Of a stretch of 64,000 nucleotides of DNA, positions 15,228 to 24,600 are shown one piece after another; position 1 is the first letter of the stretch; every line of letters begins with the position of its first letter. The stretch is from Floridanema aerugineum. GTDB lineage: Bacteria > Cyanobacteriota > Cyanobacteriia > Cyanobacteriales > Aerosakkonemataceae. The notes under the pieces are model-generated. The model was given only the letters and a program-made list of their open reading frames with translations. It had not been told where the DNA came from and made no database searches. The stretch lies in NCBI RefSeq assembly GCF_041929345.1, contig NZ_JBHFNQ010000255.1, forward strand, positions 1-64,000, in the 5' to 3' direction. A program made the translations under genes and the position numbers.

Positions 15228-16673
15228 ATGATACAAAAAATTGATGTACAAGAGTCATTCGCCACACCTGTGAAACCGAAGCAACCGATTCCTTGGCGAA
15301 GACTGGCGACGGGTACGATGTTTGTATTGTTGGGATTGGCGGTTGCTAGTATCGGAGTTAGTTTAATTTCCTACCGACTGGCACATTATATTGTCGAAAA
15401 TGGCTTAATTAATGGTCGGACTACGGAATTACGCTCTCCGATAGATGGCAATGTGAAAGCTTTTTATGCCAGACCGGGTGTATCAGTGCGATCGAGACAA
15501 GTATTAGCCCGCATAGGTGTCGATCCTAGTCCTCAGCAAGAACAAATTCGCCTGCAAATCGAACGCACCCAAGAAGAGCAAAAACAACAACAAAATCAGT
15601 TTCAGCAAGAACGCTTGCAAATTGAAGGGGAACTACAGACTAACCTCAGCCAATTAGAATCTGCTCAACAAACTCTTGCAATACTGAGAAGTCAATTATT
15701 AGACCTAGACCAACAGTATAATTCGTTAGGTAAGGTGAATGTACAACTGGCGGAAAAAGAAGTAGCTCAAGCTAATGCAGCTTTAGAGGCAGCAAAAGCG
15801 AAAGCGACAGCGGCTCGTTTAGATTATGAACGCTATACACAGTTAGTCAAAGATGGCATTGTTCCTCAGCAAAAAGTCGATCAACTACGTTTTGCTTGGC
15901 AGTCAGTAACCGCCGAAGTTCAACAAGCACAAGCAAATTTGACCGCTGCTAAAGATTCTTTGCAAGCTTTCCAAACAGGCGTAACCTTGAATAACAACAG
16001 CACCAGCCTGTTGGATCAGCGCACTAAGTTAATGCAGTTAATCCAGACCCAAACGGTGTTAGTTACTACACTAACAACCCAAGTAGAGAATAGCAGGGAA
16101 CGACTCAAGCAAACTCAAGCGTTTAAACCAAGTTCAATTCTACAACCAGTCAGCACGACTAGACGTTATTTAGCTAGACAAGATCACGAAGTAGTTGCAC
16201 CAACTGCGGGAATTGTTTACAGGACCTTTCGCGAAGCCGGAGAACAAATCAATCGCACAGAATCGATCTTGACCATGTTAGACTGCAACGAACTTTGGGT
16301 AGAAGCAGTAGTCCCCGCCAACGAAGTCAGCAATTTGCAAATGCAGAAACCCGTTAGCGTAGAAATAGCAGGTTATCCCGAAATTATTGCCGGAGAAATT
16401 GACTTAATTCAACCTATTAGCGGTCAAGGTATCGCGCAACAATTACCATCTACTCAAGCGCAAGCTCTCTCACCCAGCGTCCCTCCTAATTTAGCAGGAC
16501 AGCCTCTAGCAAGAGTCACAGTCAGAATTCCGCCGCCACCGCAATACAGCCAATCTAACCAGTTTTGTGGCGTGGGACAGTTAACTCGTTTAACTTTTCA
16601 GAAAAAACCCTTCAATTTACCCAATTGGCAAAGCTTGGGATTAAGTAATTTCCGCTTACCTGGTCAGAATTGA
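15228..16673 (+). CDS. HlyD/Alg44-like membrane fusion protein
   Basis: A 481-residue single-pass protein: short cytoplasmic N-terminus, TM helix (about 26-50), first half of a biotinyl-lipoyl-like barrel (SPIDGNVKAFYARPGVSVRS, about 69-88), a long coiled-coil hairpin (about 100-300) and the closing barrel half (VVAPTAGIVYRTFREAGE). The C-terminal part carries a Pro-rich loop. This is the HlyD architecture also found in the periplasmic half of Alg44, the alginate copolymerase. No PilZ domain is present, so c-di-GMP control of the Alg44 kind is not encoded here. It precedes the alginate-like genes by 1.1 kb. Alternatively it may serve as the adaptor for type I secretion of the epimerase. Confidence 0.8.
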   Translation: MIQKIDVQESFATPVKPKQPIPWRRLATGTMFVLLGLAVASIGVSLISYRLAHYIVENGLINGRTTELRSPIDGNVKAFYARPGVSVRSRQVLARIGVDPSPQQEQIRLQIERTQEEQKQQQNQFQQERLQIEGELQTNLSQLESAQQTLAILRSQLLDLDQQYNSLGKVNVQLAEKEVAQANAALEAAKAKATAARLDYERYTQLVKDGIVPQQKVDQLRFAWQSVTAEVQQAQANLTAAKDSLQAFQTGVTLNNNSTSLLDQRTKLMQLIQTQTVLVTTLTTQVENSRERLKQTQAFKPSSILQPVSTTRRYLARQDHEVVAPTAGIVYRTFREAGEQINRTESILTMLDCNELWVEAVVPANEVSNLQMQKPVSVEIAGYPEIIAGEIDLIQPISGQGIAQQLPSTQAQALSPSVPPNLAGQPLARVTVRIPPPPQYSQSNQFCGVGQLTRLTFQKKPFNLPNWQSLGLSNFRLPGQN

Positions 16674-16679
16674 TTGAGG

Positions 16680-16735
16680 ACTGGGGAGTAGGGATTGGGG
16701 GGATGGGGGGATGGGGGGATGGGGGGCTTACCTCC
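16680..16735. repeat. G-rich heptamer tandem repeat
   Basis: GGGGGAT-type heptamers repeated about four times after a GGGGAGTAGGGATTG lead, directly after the HlyD-like stop codon. It belongs to the dispersed short-repeat class of this genome. Confidence 0.8.
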
Positions 16736-16880
16736 CCACCGTTTGGCTGACGGCTCACGGAAGTCTCCCTAAGTCCCTATTTCTCTACCTCTGCCTGGGA
16801 GCCTTTTCAAATAGAAAAGGGATTCGGTAATCTTACAGATCTGCACAGACTACTGTCTGAGAGCCATCCTTAATAAGCAC

Positions 16881-16901
16881 TTCATCCCTGTATAAACATA
16901 G
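16881..16901 (+). promoter_or_regulatory. 21-nt promoter-like element, copy 1
   Basis: Exact 21-nt match to 17774-17794. It contains TTCATCCCTG followed by TATAAACATAG, which includes a -10-like TATAAA. In this copy the downstream sequence runs 69 nt to a strong terminator hairpin with no ORF, suggesting that it drives a small RNA. Confidence 0.5.
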
Positions 16902-16904
16902 TAT

Positions 16905-17005
16905 TCATTTTAACGCATCTAACCAGAGAAGCCAAATCATTTTCTGGCTACCAGCCCAAGCCGGGATTAGGGAAGAGGAAATATTCGTTTCCTCTTCCCT
17001 TTTTT
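16905..17005 (+). ncRNA. Candidate small RNA ending at a strong terminator
   Basis: About 100 nt between the first promoter-like copy and a T-tract terminator. It contains a hairpin CCAGAGAA / TTTTCTGG (about 16924-16948), a C-rich single-stranded AGCCCAAGCC stretch and the 12-bp terminator stem. No start codon with an ORF fits. The same promoter-like sequence stands before the algD-like gene, so coexpression with the polysaccharide genes is inferred. The alternative is that the terminator simply ends the HlyD-like transcript. Confidence 0.35.
16970..17005 (+). terminator. Strong Rho-independent terminator
   Basis: A perfect 12-bp stem GGGAAGAGGAAA / TTTCCTCTTCCC (16970-16981 and 16988-16999), 6-nt loop and six T residues. 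It lies about 300 nt past the HlyD-like gene and just past the candidate small RNA. Confidence 0.9.
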
Positions 17006-17773
17006 GAGCAAAATTTATTCCTGAAAATAATTCAAATTTTGGCTGGAGAAAAGTTTATTCGAGACCCTAATCCGAAACTAAAATTTTTCCAAATAAAGGA
17101 TAGAAACTGAGCATAAACTAACCCAGTAAATATCAACTATAAATTTTAAAAATCTACCAAAAGGAACAAATTGCGAGAAATAATGTTATTCTTACTATAG
17201 TAGTAAATCTCGCTATAAGCTCATCTATAAATTATTTTTTTCAGGTTTTCTAGGCTTTCTCATACTCTGGGTGATTCATAAACCTAATTAATTGGCGAAA
17301 TGCGTGAGTTCTCAGGGGTACTAGTCCTGCTTGCCTGATTTTCAGGGAAGTACAGCCCCCAGCCCCAGTCCTTAAACCAGGGTTTCTTAGTAACTTGATT
17401 TCGGTCTTACATCTGCTGAAAGATAGATTTAATTTGCTAATTATTCGCAAATTTATGCTGAAAAAAATCCTTTCTCAAAAATTTTTTGTGCTAAATTTAT
17501 TGTTTTTTGGTAATATTAAAAAATAGTAAAAATCACATTTAACTATTTGCGTAAACTTCCTTATGCCTTAAGTAATAGTGAAGAACATACTGCCTGTAAT
17601 CTAGTGTTTTAAAGTACTTTAATTGTGGATTTATTATGAAGCAGTCTTAGCAGGAAGAAGCAAAATATATTTTTTTCATGAAGAAGCAGAAAAAAGTTAA
17701 CTATAGGCGAAAAAATCCAGTAATCTTACTTCAGGTACACAACAAACAGTCTGAAACTAATCAGACAAAAGAT
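17006..17773. other. Long AT-rich leader region before the algD-like gene
   Basis: About 770 nt with no credible ORF, upstream of the polysaccharide operon. No recognised riboswitch (c-di-GMP-I/II included) could be read in it. Its length and AT-richness suggest complex regulation or eroded sequence. Confidence 0.4.
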
Positions 17774-17794
17774 TTCATCCCTGTATAAACATAG
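17774..17794 (+). promoter_or_regulatory. 21-nt promoter-like element, copy 2, before algD-like gene
   Basis: Exact copy of 16881-16901, ending 14 nt before the ATG at 17809, with AAGG in between (17798-17801) as a Shine-Dalgarno. Because it is so close to the start, it could be the -10 region of a promoter giving a near-leaderless mRNA, or a 5' UTR element shared with the candidate small RNA. Confidence 0.5.
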
Positions 17795-17808
17795 AGTAAG
17801 GTGCGATT

Positions 17809-19131
17809 ATGCGAATTTTAGTTTGGGGCTTAGGATACGTAGGTACAGTCGTATCAGCTTGCTTTGCCGAAATGGGTCATGAAGTTATTGGTGTAGAAAC
17901 CAACAGCGAAAAAGTGAAAGCTTTTAACGAAGGGCGCAGCCCGATCGTGGAACCAGAACTAGATGATTTGATTGCTTCGGGAATCAAAAAGGGCAACTTG
18001 AAAGCAGTCAACAGCGGCAAGCAATATGTACCTTGGGCAGATGTGTCACTGATTTGTGTGGGAACACCTAGCGCCCCAGATGGTTCCCCTGTGATGACCT
18101 ACATTGAAAGTGCCGCCCGTGAAATTGGCGAAGGATTAAGAAATTCTGACAGATATCATGTAGTGGTATTACGGAGTACAGTATTTCCCGGAGTATCGCG
18201 GAATCTGTTAACTAAAATCGTCGAGAAATATTCTCGCCGCAAAGCTGGAGAAGATTTTGGTGTAGCGATTAACCCGGAATTCTTACGAGAAACGACAGCT
18301 GTGAGAGATTTCTACGAACCACCTTACACGGTGATTGGAGAGTTAGATCCTGCTAGTGGTGATTTTGTAGCGGCTTTGTACCAAAGTATTAAAGCACCTA
18401 TTTATCACGTTGGTTTGGAAGAAGCGGAATTGTTGAAGGTGATTAATAACTCTTTCCATGCGCTGAAAGTGGGTTTTGCTAATGAAATCGGTCGGATTGG
18501 TGATGCTTTAGGTTTGGACAGCAATGCGATTATGCAATTGGTCTGTGCAGACTATAAGCTGAATATTTCACCGAAGTATTTGATGCCGGGATTTGCGTTT
18601 GGTGGTTCTTGCTTGCCGAAGGATTTGCGATCGCTAGCGTACAATGCACGTCGTTTAGGTGTAGAAGTACCAATTGTCGATTCGATTCTGCCTTCTAATA
18701 CATTGCACATTGAGGCAGCACGAATTAAGGTTCATGAAATGCAAGCCAAAAAGATCGCGATTTTGGGCTTAAGCTTTAAAGGTGGTACAGATGATTTGCG
18801 GGAAAGCCCAATCATTGCGCTGATTCGTGATTTGTGGCGTGATGGTGTGCCAATGATGGTTTATGACCCAGATGTGCAAATTGATAAAATGTTAGGCAGC
18901 AATCTGGAGTATTTGGAACGGCAGTTACCCCAAATTCATCAGTTGGTAAGTTCGGATTTGAATCAAGTGTTGACGGAATGTGATGGGATTGTGCTTTCTA
19001 AACAACATCCGGTGTTTAGTGCAGCGATGTCTTCACTTTATGGTCAGATGCCTGTTTTAGATTTGTCTCGTTGGGAACTATATTCGAGAGTAGCGATCGA
19101 GGAGTCAGTTCTTTCTCAAGTTGCTGCTTAG
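17809..19131 (+). CDS. algD: GDP-mannose 6-dehydrogenase (AlgD type)
   Basis: A 440-residue NAD-dependent nucleotide-sugar dehydrogenase. AlgD oxidises GDP-mannose to GDP-mannuronate, the committed step of alginate synthesis. Seen: N-terminal Rossmann GLGYVG (7-12); SPIVEPELDDLI, ICVGTPSAPDG, VLRSTVFPG, NPEFLRETTAVRDF and PPYTVIGELD, all close to Pseudomonas AlgD; the catalytic cysteine in PGFAFGGSCLPKD at residue 268, the same number as in P. aeruginosa AlgD; and LGLSFKGGTDDLRESP in the C-terminal domain. UDP-glucose dehydrogenases carry GVGYGGSCFPKD instead, so the GDP-mannose reading is preferred. It is first gene of a three-gene row with an Alg8-like synthase and an AlgE-like epimerase. 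Substrate is inferred from motif and context. Confidence 0.85.
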   Translation: MRILVWGLGYVGTVVSACFAEMGHEVIGVETNSEKVKAFNEGRSPIVEPELDDLIASGIKKGNLKAVNSGKQYVPWADVSLICVGTPSAPDGSPVMTYIESAAREIGEGLRNSDRYHVVVLRSTVFPGVSRNLLTKIVEKYSRRKAGEDFGVAINPEFLRETTAVRDFYEPPYTVIGELDPASGDFVAALYQSIKAPIYHVGLEEAELLKVINNSFHALKVGFANEIGRIGDALGLDSNAIMQLVCADYKLNISPKYLMPGFAFGGSCLPKDLRSLAYNARRLGVEVPIVDSILPSNTLHIEAARIKVHEMQAKKIAILGLSFKGGTDDLRESPIIALIRDLWRDGVPMMVYDPDVQIDKMLGSNLEYLERQLPQIHQLVSSDLNQVLTECDGIVLSKQHPVFSAAMSSLYGQMPVLDLSRWELYSRVAIEESVLSQVAA

Positions 19132-19242
19132 TGTAGGACATTTGTCATAGCTGATGCTGGGTAATTCTTCATCCTTTGCAATTGTAATTCGATCGCCACA
19201 TCCCAAACAGCCGAGTCGAGAACTGAGGGCTAGAAAGCCATT

Positions 19243-21495
19243 ATGAGTAAATCCGCAAATCTTTGCACAACAGCGAAACTTTATCTCAATTTACTGGCAT
19301 TACTGTTGATCTCTGCCTGTGGATTTGCTGGACTCTATTACTTAAGTCCTCAGCTACAAATAGCAGTCTATGGTGAATGGGCAGCAGTAACAGTAGGAAC
19401 TTTGGGTGCTGTTCGCTGGAGTTGGTTTGGCTTTCAGTTACTTCGGAGTTGGTATTATCGCAAATGGGTATTTGCTGGTTGGCGACGCAAAGCTAACAGA
19501 ATACCCTTGGAAGAATTACCCACAGCTTGTTTGATTGCACCGACTTTTAGAGAGCAACCTTGGATTACGGATAAAGTATTTCGGGCGATCGCAGATAATG
19601 CAAAAAGTCTGATTAATCCAACAATTGTCATTGTAGTTACCACGCCCGAAGAAATTGAAGCGATCGGGAAAATTCTCGACGAAGAAGACCCAGAACACAA
19701 GTACATTAAATATCTGCCAATGCTTGACCCAGCTGGGGGGAAACGCAAGGCATTAGCAGAAGGTTTGAGATTACTCGCTCGTTCCAACCCACCGAAAAAC
19801 ACGATTGTTGGTTTAATGGATGGAGATGCAGTAATTAACCCGGGTGTCCTCAAAGGTTGCTTACCATTTTTTAATATGTTCCCTAAAATCGGTGCATTAA
19901 CTACCGATGAACGTGCCACAGTTTTAGGTTCCAAGTTTTTTGAAGAATGGTTAGTTTTACGATTTGCCCAAAGACATTTGTATATGTGTTCGCACGGACT
20001 TGCTAAGAAAGTTTTGTGTTTGACAGGGCGTTTTTCTTTATATCGAGCGGAAGCTGCGCTCAATCCTAGCTTCGCCGATTTGTTAGAAAAGGATATGCTC
20101 AATGACTGGTTGTGGGGCGAATTTAAGTTTCTTTCTGGCGATGACAAAAGTACTTGGTACTGGGTACTAAAAGAAGGGTACGACATGATGTATGTTCCAG
20201 ATGCGATGGTTGATACGATCGAAACCATTTCTGGTTCTGTACCGATGCGTGCTTATCAAAATATGCGGCGTTGGTTCGGAAATATGCTACGTAATGGTAG
20301 TCGTGCCCTTGCTCTTGGCCCACATAAAGTTGGTTGGTTTATTTGGTACTGTATCCTCGATCAAAGACTGAGTATTTGGACAGCTTTGATTGCGCCTGGA
20401 TTAATGATTATTTATGCTCTAACAGGCAACTGGGTACAACTTGGTTTAATCTTTTTTTGGCTTCTCTTTACTCGCGGTTTGAGTTTAATTCTTTTTTCGA
20501 TCGGTAGAGATGACTACCTTAAACCAATTCACCTTTTATATATGCTTGCCTCCCAGTGGAGTTCATCATTAATCAAAATTTATACACAGATGAACTTGGC
20601 AAAGCAAAAATGGTCTAATCGTGGCAACCAAAAGAGTGATATTGCAGGTACAGGTTTTGGTAAATGGTTGAAACTGAGCACTTCTAACTTTCTTTACTAC
20701 GCACAATTGTTTGGCTTTAGCATTTTGTTATGTTCAATGGCTAGGGTGTTCAGTCCAGCTTACGATCTTCCTAATTTTGTGTGGCAGGTTAATGTGCAAG
20801 CTAAACCGACACCAAGGGAAATTGTCAAAGCTATTGACTACGGTGTTCTACCTAATGATGGGAAAGATGATGGTGCGGCACTGCAAAAATTGATTGCTAG
20901 TTTACCATTACAAGGGATAATTCAAGTTAATTTACCGATTGGGGAATTAGATTTGTTCCGTCCTGTAGAAATTAACCACAGCAATATCATTATTAAAGGT
21001 CAGGGTGCTGGACGCACAGTAATTAAAGCTCATGTAACTGAACAAGTTCCCGACTCTTTTATTACTATCAAACCAGCAAACATTACTAAAGATGTTAAGG
21101 CTAGTAATTCCAATATCGGGAAAGTTTCAGCAGCTAACTCATCTATTGGTAGAGTACATAATATTGAATTGAGTCGTTTTTCTCTAGAAGTTGTTCCCCC
21201 TCAGCCAGAATCTGAGTTGAACTACAAAGTAGACAGTATTGTGCTAGATCGAGTGGAGAAAGTGACGCTGAAAAATATTGAGTTTGAACAGAGTCAGCCT
21301 CACGCTTTAGTGCTCAACAATACCCAGAGCGTCTATGTGGAGTATATAGCTATAGAGGGCAATCCGAATTGTGTAGATTCTGGAAGCGGAAATGATCTGG
21401 CCCAAAATCTCTGTTTAGATGAACAGATTTCGCAAAAGAATGCGGTCAATACAATTATTAAAGGAGTAAATCTCTCCAGCAAGTTATCGTCATAG
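19243..21495 (+). CDS. alg8: Alg8-type mannuronan synthase (GT2) with C-terminal beta-helix-like extension
   Basis: A 750-residue protein. Two N-terminal TM helices (about 14-60) precede a GT2 domain with MDGDAVINPG (Asp 193 and 195), the block RFAQRHLYMCSHGLAKKV and SLYRAE that closely follows Pseudomonas Alg8, LSGDDKSTWYWVLKEGYD (about 298-315), and the RRWFGNMLRNGSRAL acceptor-side motif. TM helices at about 360-440 and 484-505 follow. Alg8 polymerises GDP-mannuronate into mannuronan at the inner membrane. Unlike Alg8 (about 490 residues) this protein continues for about 240 residues with AIDYGVLPNDGKDDGAALQKLI, the start of pectate-lyase or AlgG-like right-handed beta-helices. The extension is truncated relative to a full epimerase and may only bind polymer. 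Confidence 0.8.
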   Translation: MSKSANLCTTAKLYLNLLALLLISACGFAGLYYLSPQLQIAVYGEWAAVTVGTLGAVRWSWFGFQLLRSWYYRKWVFAGWRRKANRIPLEELPTACLIAPTFREQPWITDKVFRAIADNAKSLINPTIVIVVTTPEEIEAIGKILDEEDPEHKYIKYLPMLDPAGGKRKALAEGLRLLARSNPPKNTIVGLMDGDAVINPGVLKGCLPFFNMFPKIGALTTDERATVLGSKFFEEWLVLRFAQRHLYMCSHGLAKKVLCLTGRFSLYRAEAALNPSFADLLEKDMLNDWLWGEFKFLSGDDKSTWYWVLKEGYDMMYVPDAMVDTIETISGSVPMRAYQNMRRWFGNMLRNGSRALALGPHKVGWFIWYCILDQRLSIWTALIAPGLMIIYALTGNWVQLGLIFFWLLFTRGLSLILFSIGRDDYLKPIHLLYMLASQWSSSLIKIYTQMNLAKQKWSNRGNQKSDIAGTGFGKWLKLSTSNFLYYAQLFGFSILLCSMARVFSPAYDLPNFVWQVNVQAKPTPREIVKAIDYGVLPNDGKDDGAALQKLIASLPLQGIIQVNLPIGELDLFRPVEINHSNIIIKGQGAGRTVIKAHVTEQVPDSFITIKPANITKDVKASNSNIGKVSAANSSIGRVHNIELSRFSLEVVPPQPESELNYKVDSIVLDRVEKVTLKNIEFEQSQPHALVLNNTQSVYVEYIAIEGNPNCVDSGSGNDLAQNLCLDEQISQKNAVNTIIKGVNLSSKLSS

Positions 21496-21658
21496 CAAAT
21501 TGTCAAGTCTTTCTACTAAGTATTGCGAAAAAATGGCTCTCTTGTACTTAGAGCGATCGATAAATTTGATTAATTTTTGAAAGGCTGGCTCTGTAAGGAA
21601 TCCCATTGGTAAGCGCGATTGATAAATCAGCAAATTAGTTGCAAGTTGCAGGTGAATT

Positions 21659-24600
21659 ATGGAATTTCAATTAGGTTCATTAACCGATTACAACAAGCAG
21701 AGTGAGTTTGTTAGTATCTCCGATCCAACTGATTTATACAAGTTCAGTTTGGGACAACAACAAACTGTCAGTATGTTTCTCAGTGGTTTGTCAGCAGGTA
21801 CGAAACTAGAACTCCTTGATAATAACGGAACACTGATTGATAGTTCAGTAAATTCAGGCACACTTTGGACGGCGAGTAATAGTGGGACAACAGGGGGATT
21901 AATTACCAAAACTTTAGCATCTGGTGATTACCAAGTTAGAGTTTCTCACCTGGATCAAATCACTGGTAATCCACTTTACGATCAAGGAGAAAAGTATAGC
22001 TTAATCTTCCAGCCCCATGATGCACCAAAAACAGTTGCGGTAGCATCTTCTACGACCAAAAATAAAGGTGGTGCTGACATTTTAACTGATGGTAGTAGCG
22101 ACCAAGTTGAGATTAATAAAGCGATCGAACAAGTTGGCAAAGCTGGTGGTGGAACTGTACTTTTATTGGATGGCACTTACAATATTACCGACAATGTTTT
22201 AGCGCTGTATGATAATGTTACCTTAACAGGGGTTGGTTGGAATACTGTTCTCAAACAAGGGAACAATGTGGTATTTACTAATGCGGGAATGGTTCGTTCT
22301 GCTGCTGATTCAGGTAAGGGAAATATTGCTAAACCAATTTATGTTAACCAGCATTTTCGGCACATGAGTTGGGATGGTAACAAAGCAAATCAAACCAGTT
22401 CCAAAAACGCTTACGGCAACTTTGGATTTTACCAAGATAGTAGCTTTGAAGACTTGCGCGTTCATAGTTTCAAATATTACGGTTTAGATCCTCATGAAAA
22501 TAGTGATGCTAAAGTACCAACACAGAGATTAACAATTAAAGACAATTTAGCCGATCGCAATGGTCAAGATGGAATCACATTAGATAACATTGTCAATTCA
22601 GTAGTTGAAGGTAATATCAGTGATGCAAATACCCGACATGGCATAAATTTAGTTACTGACTCTGAAAATAACATGATCAGAAATAATGTTGTTACTAATA
22701 ACGGTTTTCGGGGAATTGTGGTGCAGTCAGGAAGTGAAAAAGAGAGAACTTCTGACAATAACATCTTAGAGGGCAACACCGTTAAATTCAATCAACGAGA
22801 TGGGATTTATTTAGAATTAGCAAAAGGTACCAAGCTTGAAAATAACATTGTAGAAGAAAATGGGCAAAGCGGTATTCATTTGAAAGGTGCATCTAACAGC
22901 ACAATTTCGGAAAATGAATTGCTGAATAACTCACAATCTAGGCATCGAGGTTACGGCGAAATACTGGTTAACCATTACTTGAATACAACCACAAACCAAA
23001 CTACTTACTCAACTAACAATGTCGCCCAAAACAATACTATCCTGAACAACAAATCAGTAGTTGCGAAGTACGGAATAGAAGAAAAAGCTCCGGGTAACGA
23101 CTACAACAGTTATCAAGACAACACGATCCAAGGAACATACAAAACAAGCCGAATTCAAGGGCTAAATTCTAAAGAAAGTTACAGTGTTAGTCAAACAGGT
23201 CGGACTTTTTGGGACTCAGCAGTAGGCGATCCTTTAGCGGGAATTACTCAAGCTCCTCAGTATGTAAAAGTTGACTACAAAGCTAACGATGGCGCTGGCA
23301 ATACTAAGGAAGCTGCTCGTGATATTGGCAGTTTAACTGATTACCAAAAGATTACTGATTATGTTGGGGAATTCGATGCTAATGACTTCTATAAATTTAG
23401 TATTGGCAAGCAAGAAACTGTGAGCATATTCCTCAATGGTTTAGCTGCGGGAACTACTATTGAACTGCTGAAGAGTGATGGTTCAGTTCTGAAGTCTTCG
23501 ACTAATAAAGGGACTACTTGGACGGAAAGTGATAGTGGAAAAACTGAAGGTTTAATTAGCGAAACTTTGGCAGAGGGTACTTATTTTGTCAATGTGAAAC
23601 CGGGGGAAATGACGGGTAATCCGATTTACGATAATGATGAAAAATACAGTATTGTTTTCCAACCTCATGATGGGACTAAGACAGTTGCGGTGGCGGCGAA
23701 AGATACTGTAAATAAAGGTGGTGCTGATTTCACTGCTACTGGTAGTAATGACCAAGTTGTGATTAATCAGGCGATCGCACAAGTCGGAATGAGTGGTGGA
23801 GGAACAGTCTTACTTTTACCTGGAACTTTCAACATTGCTGACAATGTTTTGATTACCTACGATAACGTTAATCTCTCTGGTGTCGGTTGGAATACTGTTC
23901 TGAAACAGGCAAATAATGTGGAATTTGAAGATGCGGGAATGTTGCGTTCTGCACTACACTCCGCAGAAGAAAACATCGCAGTTCCTCGCTTCTACAATCA
24001 AAATATTCGTCACTTGAAATTAGACGGTAATAAGAGCAATCAAACCTCAACTCGGAACGCCTACGGTAACTTTGGAACTTATGGCAATAGCACTTTTGAA
24101 GACTTGCGCGTAACTAACTTTGCCTACTACGGTTTCGACCCCCACGAAAATGCTTATGCTCCTGTTCCCACTGTTGCATTAACAATCAAAGATTCTCTCG
24201 CAGATCATAACGGTCAAGACGGAATTACCATTGATAATCTAGAGTATTCTTTGGTTGCGGACAACATTGCTGATTCCAACAAACGTCATGGGATTAATGT
24301 TGTAACTGCTACCAAACATACAAACTTCTTTAACAACGTTGCTACCTACAATGGTACTGGTGGAAGTGGTAACGGAATCACAGTTCAACCAGGAGCGATC
24401 GACCCATCGAGAACTTCTGATTACAATTTGTTTGAAGGTAATATTTCCAGATACAACAAAACTAGTGGTATCTACTCTTATCTAGGTGACTACAACGAGT
24501 ACAGAAACAATATTGTGGAATATAATTCCACTTATGGAATTCGCCTCCGGTCTTCTGCTAACAATATTGTCAGTGGTAACAAACTGCTAAATAACTCGCA

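Noticed and set aside
15228..16673. Full Alg44 with PilZ domain
   Set aside because: The cytoplasmic N-terminus is only about 25 residues, too short for PilZ; only the HlyD-like periplasmic half is present.
17250..17450. 66-codon minus-strand frame in the algD leader
   Set aside because: No similarity to any recognised family, poor composition and no Shine-Dalgarno.
17006..17808. c-di-GMP riboswitch before the algD-like gene
   Set aside because: Looked for because alginate synthesis is often under c-di-GMP control, but no matching conserved core could be read.
19455..20228. 257-codon open frame on the minus strand inside the alg8-like gene
   Set aside because: It lies wholly antisense to a gene with clear Alg8 motifs, shows no domain of its own and has Ser/Ile-rich composition typical of a shadow frame.
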